Source: Linnemannia elongata (taxonomy: Eukaryota > Mortierellomycota > Mortierellomycetes > Mortierellales > Mortierellaceae). Taken from it: 64,000 nt of DNA. A program made the position numbers and the translations under genes. The DNA is taken from NCBI GenBank assembly GCA_036320915.1, contig JAXBDG010000013.1, positions 620,001 through 684,000 of the forward strand. Direction: 5' to 3'. The notes under the pieces are model-generated. The model did not search any database, had not been told where the DNA came from, and saw only the letters and a program-made list of their open reading frames with translations. The stretch's first letter is position 1. Each line of letters starts with the position of its first letter. Below are positions 57,301-64,000 of this stretch, one piece after another.

Positions 57301-59089
57301 CGGGGGTGGCAGTTTGCTAATTAATTCCTGATATGCAGCGATCTTTTCCTCATCGTCCGTTAGATTGCCTGTAATTGTCCAATAGATGTTGTTATCCCGG
57401 TTAGTCAGTCTGCTTTTCACTGATGCGTGAGCTCATTTTTACGCTCAATTGTCCTGAAAGTGAGTGACTGAAGAAAAAAAAACGTACGGTGGACATCGCG
57501 GAATTTTTCATAGTATTCGAGGGTGATGACGGGGTCGGGGAGGTGGTTGAGGTATCGGCGGAGGACGTTTGAGGCATCGTGGACCGTGAATCCTGTCCAT
57601 TCCAGCTGGCTTCCGTAGTTGGGAGGGGTGTCGAAGATGATCTGCAATTCGGAGACTCGTTTGGCAGAGCCGCTCACTCGAAAGATACCGCGGGTTTGTG
57701 TCGCTAATTGATTGATTTTAATATTTAATTAGGTTATTAGTCTCGATCCTAAACACGCGAGGACCATTTGAGTCAATCCCTTCCTTTTCATAAACACTAC
57801 TGCAACGATAACAACAACACCAACAACAACAAGGACAAGACATCAAAAATGTCAACAGCACAACAGAGCAACAGCAAGGAGAATTTCTTAATTGAAAAAC
57901 CAAGAGACTCACCTTGTTCCTTCAAGTAGTAGCCGCACTTATTGACGATGGTGGGGATATAGCCCTGACAGCGTGTCTTGCCGTTGATGGTCACATTTAC
58001 AGGAACGCCAGCATATTGGATCGAGTCAACAAGATCAATATGGAAGAGTCCGACTAATAAGATTGAATAAGAATATTAAAAACGCTAATTGTCAGCCAAC
58101 GAGAGAGTTCTCCTGAAAACAAAACCAACAACAGACGGGCCCTTTGACAATCAATAGAAAAGAGAGAGGATGTGTCCAGGGGAACATTGATGGGGCCATC
58201 AGCTTGTTTTGTTAGTTTGTTGCGTAATATACTCTTGTGGGTATCTCCAATGGCCGTTTGTTGTAGAGATGTAGGTGCTGAAACAAAGGAACTATTTGCT
58301 TCTGTTGTTTTGGTGTTTCCAATACAACCCCCCCAACCCTTTTTTTTTTTTTTTTTTTTTTTTTACAAGGCCTTTGTTCAAGAAAGAAAGTAATAAACAC
58401 CACTCCCTAAAGCGACCCTTGCGTGTGTTGTTTATGTGAGATTATCCTCCTGCTCCTCCTCCTTCTTCCTCATCAGACAGCCAGGAATGAATAACAAGGA
58501 CAATCTTGTTTGCATGAATGCCATTGCGCCCAGTTGTCGTTTCCTTGAGGGCGTCCATGAAGAGTGAAGGGTAGAAGGAAAGTAGTTTGAGACAAACGGA
58601 GAATGTAACCCGCGTCTCTTCCCGTTGCTTTCTATCTGTCCCTGGGCGGTGTGCGTTTGTGGGGCTGGCAGCCAGTAAACCGACTCCGTCCCCTTCCTTT
58701 CAGTCCCAACACCAGCCCGATCACGAAAAGGCAGTGCCACCAAAAAAAAAAAAAAATAGACATGCCCACACACCTTCACCACAACTACATCCACAATGAC
58801 AACAAGAGTGAGTCAAAAGCCCTCTCTCGCTATTGTGTATTTTCCTTTCGCCACATCACACGCACCTCCCTTTTCCGCTCCCTCCCCTCTCTCCTCTCTC
58901 TGTTTCCTTGCTATCACCAGGTCACTCCCCACAAAAAAAAAAACTCGCACCTTGACCAGCTCATGGGCTAGCGAATTAATATATTATTTCTTTTCGTGCC
59001 ACCGTGGTAATATTCATTTTACCTTTGACGGCCTTGGTCCCTGTAATATTCTTCCACCACTTCTTGAAAGACACCTTTTGCTGGGCCAT
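54367..59089 (-). CDS. SAC7: RhoGAP of the Sac7/Bag7 type with a long C-terminal tail
   Basis: Exons 59089-59023, 58053-57913, 57703-57488 and 57368-54367, each junction phase 1; 1141 residues. A short start 'MAQQKVSFKKWWKNITGT' leads to the RhoGAP domain: 'VGLFHIDLVDSIQYAGVPV', 'GYIPTIVNKCGYYLKEQA', arginine finger GIFRVSGSAKR (R78), 'VHDASNVLRRYLNHLPDPV', 'LPPPHACLLMYLLDLL', 'NLASVFQPGVI'. The tail (~330-1141) is Ser/Pro/His-rich with many phosphorylatable RRxS-like sites and poly-Gln/His blocks. Yeast Sac7 and Bag7 turn off Rho1 in cell-wall and actin signalling. Intron 1 is 969 nt and holds a 25-nt T run (58340-58364). Converges on the 51854 gene. Confidence 0.92.
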
Positions 59090-60161
59090 GGCTCAGCAGT
59101 CAGGCCAAAAAAAAAAAAAAAAAATAAAAAAGAGAAAAAAAGGAAAGGAAAGGAAAGGAAATAAAGGAAAGAAAGAAACCAAGAAAAATCGAAGGGACAG
59201 AAAAAAGAAGTGAAATAAATATAGACAACTCTGGATCAAGTTGTGATTAGGAATAGTGGAAGTGGTAGTGATGAGATGTTGGTCGTCGTTGTAGTCGCCG
59301 TTGTAGTTGCTACAAATGGTAGTGTGGATGAAGGTGCTGGATCGGCGGTTGCTGGGTGTTCCGATTCCTGTGAGAGATAGCAGACAATGGAAGCAGCAGT
59401 TGCCATGGGCGCAGGGCAGGTAAGGGTCGTTGAGAATGAGCTGTTTGTTTGTAGGATGAGACAGGTGAGAGGAACCGGTGGATGAGGGGAGGGAGAAGGT
59501 ATGGAGGATAGGAATAGAAGGGAGGAGGAGAGGAGATAAAATAAAAAAAGGATTTGTTGCGATGTTGAGAGATGTTCAGTTGAATGGCGATGACGAGAAG
59601 AGAGTGAGGAAGGAGAGAAAGACGCTCGGACGACAACAGGGTGAAATGAAAAGTGCTTATTGGATTCAAGAAATCAAGGTCCAGTCGCGTTGGCGTTTTA
59701 CAATTTTTTCTTTCTTCATTCGATAACGTTAATCGGTCGCAGAGCAAAGAAGAGAATGATAACTGAGTGTGTGTGAGAGTGTGAGAGAGAGAAACAAGAG
59801 GCTAAACGATCTGGGTTGCCAATTGGGCTCCCTCTCTTGTCATTTTCTTCTTCTCCTTTTTCATTACCACATTACCTTACTGCCAACCCTATCTGCCATG
59901 GTTGGATCCCCGGCTGACCCCATCCATCTTGTCCTTTGACCCCATCTATCCTGTCTTTTGGCACTGCACAAGTTAATCAAGCTACTGAACTTGTTTTTTT
60001 TTCTATGCCGTCATCGTGAAATATCAACAACTGCAAAACGTTGGAGCTCACAAAGCAATTGTGTTTTTTTTATTATGTTCAAGAGAGCTTTAGACATAGA
60101 TGCACAAACTTATGTTGCAAGAGGGAGTATAGAATAAAAGCAAAGTGGAAAAAACGTTGCT
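59090..60161. other. RhoGAP upstream region and glutaredoxin 3' region
   Basis: 1.07 kb. The first 120 nt is A-rich with AAAGG units (59145-59170). Further on are purine tracts (59480-59540, 59590-59630), i.e. pyrimidine-rich on the RhoGAP strand. No gene seen. Confidence 0.6.
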
Positions 60162-60811
60162 TTAGATCTTGGCGAGAAGAGTCTTGAGCTCACCAGAATT
60201 GTCGAGCGCAAGGAGACTGTCACATCCTCCGATGTGCTTTTGGGAGATGAAGATGTTGGGCACAGTGCGCTGGCCAGTCAAGGTCTGGAGGTACGCTTGA
60301 ATGTCAGCACCATCCTCGATGTTGTCGAGCTCAAGGATAAAGGCTTTGGCTCCGAGCTTTTCCAGCAGTTTCTTGGCCTTGGTGCAGTAAGGGCAGTACG
60401 ACTTTGAGAACACGACGATAGCGTTTTCGGCTAGAGACAATAGTCCATAGAAGAGACGATAGAGGCGGCGTGTGAGTATGTTGAACGTGTTACAAAACAT
60501 GCGCAGAACAGAATATGAGAAGTTATAGTCTTGCGCAGTTTCTTGCGGGGATCAGCAACAACAAACAACGAAAACATCACGGATGCATGTCGTGTTTTGT
60601 TTGCATTCTCCAGCAGACGAGCCCTCCTTTTAGTGATGCAAGTCCAGGCGATGAGAACAGCATTTATATAATGTGTGTAGTGTGTAGTGTGTAGTGTGTA
60701 GTGTGCGGTGCGAGTGTAAGGGAGCTTACCGATGATAGCATCGACCTTGGTCTTAATTGCGGCGGCCATTTCGGGAGTCAGAGGGGTGGGTGAGGAAAAG
60801 ATTGATCCCAT
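60162..60811 (-). CDS. GRX1: Dithiol (class I) glutaredoxin
   Basis: Exons 60811-60730 and 60430-60162, phase 1, 116 residues. After a short start MGSIFSSPTPLTPEM and a helix comes 'AENAIVVFSKSYCPYCTKAK' with the CPYC active site (C40, C43). Then 'ELDNIEDGADIQAYLQTLTG', the TVPNIFI cis-proline segment (glutathione binding) and 'HIGGCDSLLALDNSGELKTL'. It reduces protein-glutathione mixed disulfides. The N-terminal MGxxxS fits an N-myristoylation site, so part of the pool may be membrane-bound (inference). Shares its upstream region with the ABHD11 gene. Confidence 0.96.
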
Positions 60812-61313
60812 TTCAGTTTTCGGGGGTGGAGCTGACTTTTATGTATTCTGGAATAAAGGGAGAGAGAGAGAGTTGAGGGCGTGAAAAAACGAGTCCGAAT
60901 ATGCTTTATGACAAATTCACCACCACTCGTCCTATCCCTCGTCCCTCTGTCATGTCGCGCATTCGCTGCTTCTGAGTTGCCCACTACGCCTTGTCCTTCG
61001 TGCCCTTCTTCGCACATTCGCTCAGAGTAGTTGAACCGATCACTTCTTTCTCTCCTCTGTTCAGTCTACCTCTGTTGTAAAGGACACTTTCCTAGGGCGA
61101 GTGTTTGTCTAACAATTATGTCTCCGCCCCCATGTTAAAAGCCACTCAACTCTCTTTTAGTGGGGAATGAATGAACCTGATCCCCAACGACACTTTTCCT
61201 CTCTCTTTTGTTTTTTTTGTCCTTTTTTTCCACCTCCTCTTCATTTTTGCTCTCATCCCCTCTCCTCTCACTTCCCTTGCACAACAAATCAGGAACATAT
61301 ACATACACATATA
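60812..61313. promoter_or_regulatory. Bidirectional upstream region, glutaredoxin (-) / ABHD11 (+)
   Basis: 502 nt. The plus-side half (61200-61285) is strongly CT-rich with the leader ending 'acatacacatataATG'. The glutaredoxin side carries GA repeats (60862-60872). No specific factor sites are claimed. Confidence 0.5.
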
Positions 61314-63541
61314 ATGCTCAAACAAATCACACTCCTGCATCAATTGCCCAGGCAATTCATGCCAATCCTCACCCGATCTATCGCAACCTCAACAGGAAAA
61401 CTCACCCATCCCGTCAGCCTGTCCTTCACCGATACCCCCAAACCCTCTCCCCAGGAACACCCTCGGTCACAGCCCATTGTGGTCATGCACGGTCTCTTTG
61501 GATCCAAACAGAACTGGAAGGCTCTATCCAAGGCCATGGCCCATCGTCTGAACACCCGAGTCATCACTCTTGTATGTTTCCTTTGAATTCCCTTTCTTTT
61601 TTAAAATTGATGGAACGGCGTGTGGTTGCACATTCTGAAACGGAAAAATATGTATACTTTGCCCGTTCGAAATATCACTCTTTGCAGTTGTTGCAATCAC
61701 TTGAGCAAAAAAAAGGATACGGTCAATGCAGGATTCGAACAGTCGTGTCCTTTTTGTCAGCAATTGATGTGATATTGGTGGACAAAAAAAAAAAAAAAAA
61801 AAAAAAAAAAGGAGTATGACAAAACATCGTCTTTCTCTCCATGTTCCCTTCTCCTTTCTTTTCGTCCGGAGTAGATCGGATCAATATCAACATCATGAAT
61901 AGCTCAAAGTTTTATTTTTGGGGATGATGCAGTCTATTTTTTTTTTCTCACGACATCTTTCCTCCCTTTGCCTTATTCATGACCCTTCCTTTTTTTTTCT
62001 CCTCATTTCTATTTGTAAATAGGATCTTCGTAATCATGGAGAGAGCGGGCATTCAGAGGAACACGATTATGCCAACATGGTCAACGATGTGGTGCACTTC
62101 TTGAAGGAACAGTCCGTGGATAAGCCTATCGTCATTGGACATTCTATGTAAGGCTGGATTTCTCCTATTTTTCGTTTTAGGAGTCTTAAAGCAAAAGCAA
62201 GGAGGATATTCTTGGGAAAGCATCAATGGATCTATTGCGAACCATAGGCCGCAGAAGGACCGAACAGAGGAAGTGTCCATAGAAAAACAAAGGCGAATTC
62301 ACAGAGAATGAATGAGACGAGATCTGCATTAAAACACCTTGGGACTGTATCGTAGGAATAGGGGAAGGAGACAAGGACGCAAGAAGAGGCACAGACAGCA
62401 AAGGCAAGGACAAGGGACAATGGACAAAGATAAAGGCAGGAACAAAGACAAGTACGCAGGCACAGATTCAGGAACAATGGACGAAAAGGGAGTCCTTCCA
62501 TGGGAGGACACGCGGATAAAAAAAAACACAAGCATGCCATAGGCGCCTCAACTTGAGGGGGTGGATGGGATGAAACCACAAACAGGAGCAGGAACAGGAA
62601 AGGAACAAGAAAAGGAACAGGAAAAGGAACAGGACAGTACAGGACAGGACAGGGCAGGGCAGGGCAGGACGAAAGGGGGGATCGTAAAAAAAGGGAAAAA
62701 AGAGGACCTGCATTGCAATAAACAAACGCAGGGCCTGAATGCAACAAATAAGCAAAGCTGCACAGTGACCGCATCGAGCTCGGGATGTGGTTTTCTTCTC
62801 TTCGGGACGTAAAAAACAAGAGACGGATCGATTGTCAATCGGACTGGAGAGAGAGAGATGGAGATGAATGGATAAAGGAAGGATGATTGAGAGTCTACAT
62901 TCTTTCCTGTCCCCTACCACAGATGTCCTAACCAGCGTTCATACGAACCTTATCTTTTTTTGTATCATATGTAAATATGTAGGGGGGGCAAAGTGGCGAT
63001 GAATTTGGCATTGAAGCACGCTGCACACTTGGACCGACTGGTCGTCGTTGATATGGCGCCCGTCAAGGTCAAGCTGTCGACCGAGTTTGCGAAATATGTC
63101 GGATCCATGAAGGAGATCCAGGACGCAAATGTGAAGAAACAGTCCGAGGCCGATACTATCATGAAGAAGACTGTCTCCGTAAGCCACCCTTTTTTGCCGT
63201 CATATTCATGTGGAAGGTCAATGAGGTGATTATTCTGTATCCCAAGCTAACGCCACCATTTGTCTTTCTGTAGGACTTGGGAGTGCGCCAGTTTCTGTTG
63301 ACAAACTTGAAGAGAGACGCCACAGGGGACGGATACAGTTTCCGGATCCCCTTCGAAACCTTAGGCAACTCGCTCGAGAAGCTGGGCCATTTTGATTTCG
63401 TCCCTGGACAGGACAAGTTTGACGGCAAGGTGCTATTTATTAGGGGCGTTAAGTCCAAGTATATCATGGAGAAGGAGATGGAGGCGATTCGGTCATTCTT
63501 CCCTCAGGCCAGGATTGAGAGTCTTGACACTGGACATTGGG
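61314..63541 (+). CDS. ABHD11: ABHD11/Imo32-type mitochondrial alpha/beta hydrolase (3' end outside window)
   Basis: Four visible exons, 61314-61571, 62023-62147, 62983-63178 and 63274-63541, phases 0, 2, 0. The last ends at donor G|GTAAGT, so the final exon should lie past the right edge. The start is Arg/Gln-rich without acids (mitochondrial presequence likely). The hydrolase core reads 'PIVVMHGLFGSKQNW' (oxyanion HG), 'DLRNHGESGHS', the nucleophile elbow GHSMGG (S127), whose Met codon is split by intron 2, and 'DGKVLFIRGVKSKYI'. It ends in 'LDTGHWG' with the catalytic His. Human ABHD11 protects the matrix 2-oxoglutarate dehydrogenase lipoyl groups; yeast Imo32 is its homologue. Intron 2 is 835 nt. 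Confidence 0.93.
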
Positions 63542-63951
63542 GTAAGTGTGGTTTTGATTTAAGCAAAGGATCAATTGAAGGATTGAGGATTGGGATTGGG
63601 GAATTGGCATGCGCATGTCAGGAATGGCAAGGAAGGACAAAAAAATACAAACAAAAAGGAGTAAAGTAATTGGCTAATTGATCATGACCATGGACCATGG
63701 GAGGGGAAGAAGGCAGGAGAGGCAGGGATGGACAGGGATAGGAGAGAAGGACAGACAGGGAAGGACAGGGGGTGGACAGAGACAGACGGAGAGGGATGAT
63801 TGTAGGACAAAACCTTTTTCTCCCCTTCTCCACCCATCTCTCTCTCTTTCTCCCCTGCTTCTTTCCCCATGGACGACATATTCCTGATCTGATCTGCACG
63901 CTGACATTTTTTGTTTTTGTTTGTTGCGTTGTGTGTGTTGTATATCTTTTT

Positions 63952-63982
<31 letters not shown>

Positions 63983-64000
63983 CTTTTCTTTGGCATGCAT
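63542..64000. other. Intron of the ABHD11 gene continuing beyond the window
   Basis: Starts with GTAAGTG and has no good closing exon. It contains GGACAGG-type purine repeats (63700-63790) and a 30-nt T run (63953-63982). The C-terminal residues of the hydrolase were not found. Confidence 0.55.

Noticed and set aside
61725..61760. tRNA-like B box (TTCGAATCC on the minus strand)
   Set aside because: No pairing acceptor stem, D arm or anticodon arm around it; lies in an ABHD11 intron.

Overview
The window reads as a gene-dense nuclear contig of an early-diverging filamentous fungus, most likely Mucoromycota and probably Mortierella-like (inference from gene content and style). Genes carry many short GT-AG introns, mostly about 75-200 nt. 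Coding DNA is fairly GC-rich and separated by A/T-rich spacers full of long A or T runs and purine/pyrimidine tracts. The gene set (AP-1 gamma, RAD51, BUB2, Ups1, betaine lipid synthase, RhoGAP) is eukaryotic housekeeping. One tRNA-Gly is present. I rebuilt spliced genes by following reading frame, GT/AG sites and intron phase.

Layout. 1-49: 5' end of a minus-strand secreted or membrane protein running off the left edge. 2802-3842 (-): PRELI/Ups1. 4357-5250 (+): Zim17. 5690-10569 (-): a BUB2-type TBC GAP with a 538-residue N-terminal exon joined across a 1.9 kb intron. 11924-12065 (+): an orphan first exon. 15334-18279 (-): multi-pass RING-H2 protein. 19716-23337 (-): BTA1 betaine lipid synthase. 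23.3-28.3 kb: gene-poor stretch with two diverged tandem repeats, a tRNA-Gly and an inverted-repeat element. 29244-30892 (+): four-TM protein. 31044-32389 (-): kappa-class GST. 32854-36852 (-): AP-1 gamma-adaptin.

37093-41440 (-) is the highlight: a five-exon gene of 1328 residues. Its N-terminus is an XPG/FEN1-type 5' nuclease domain and its C-terminus is a Fanzor/TnpB-type RuvC nuclease with a zinc ribbon. All four intron phases agree, so this looks like one fused double-nuclease protein. 42215-45288 (+): coiled-coil nuclear protein. 45461-48200 (+): ZZZ3-like SANT plus ZZ-finger protein. 48335-48996 (+): Cdc25/rhodanese phosphatase. 49547-51442 (-): RAD51. 51854-54217 (+): Ser/Thr-rich unknown. 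54367-59089 (-): Sac7-type RhoGAP. 60162-60811 (-): dithiol glutaredoxin. 61314 onward (+): ABHD11-type hydrolase leaving the right edge.

Themes. Mitochondrial functions recur (Ups1 lipid transfer, Zim17, ABHD11). So do membrane traffic and Rho signalling (AP-1 gamma, RhoGAP) and DNA metabolism (RAD51, the double nuclease). These are neighbours, not an operon. Most pairs are divergent or convergent with 0.3-1.5 kb spacers.
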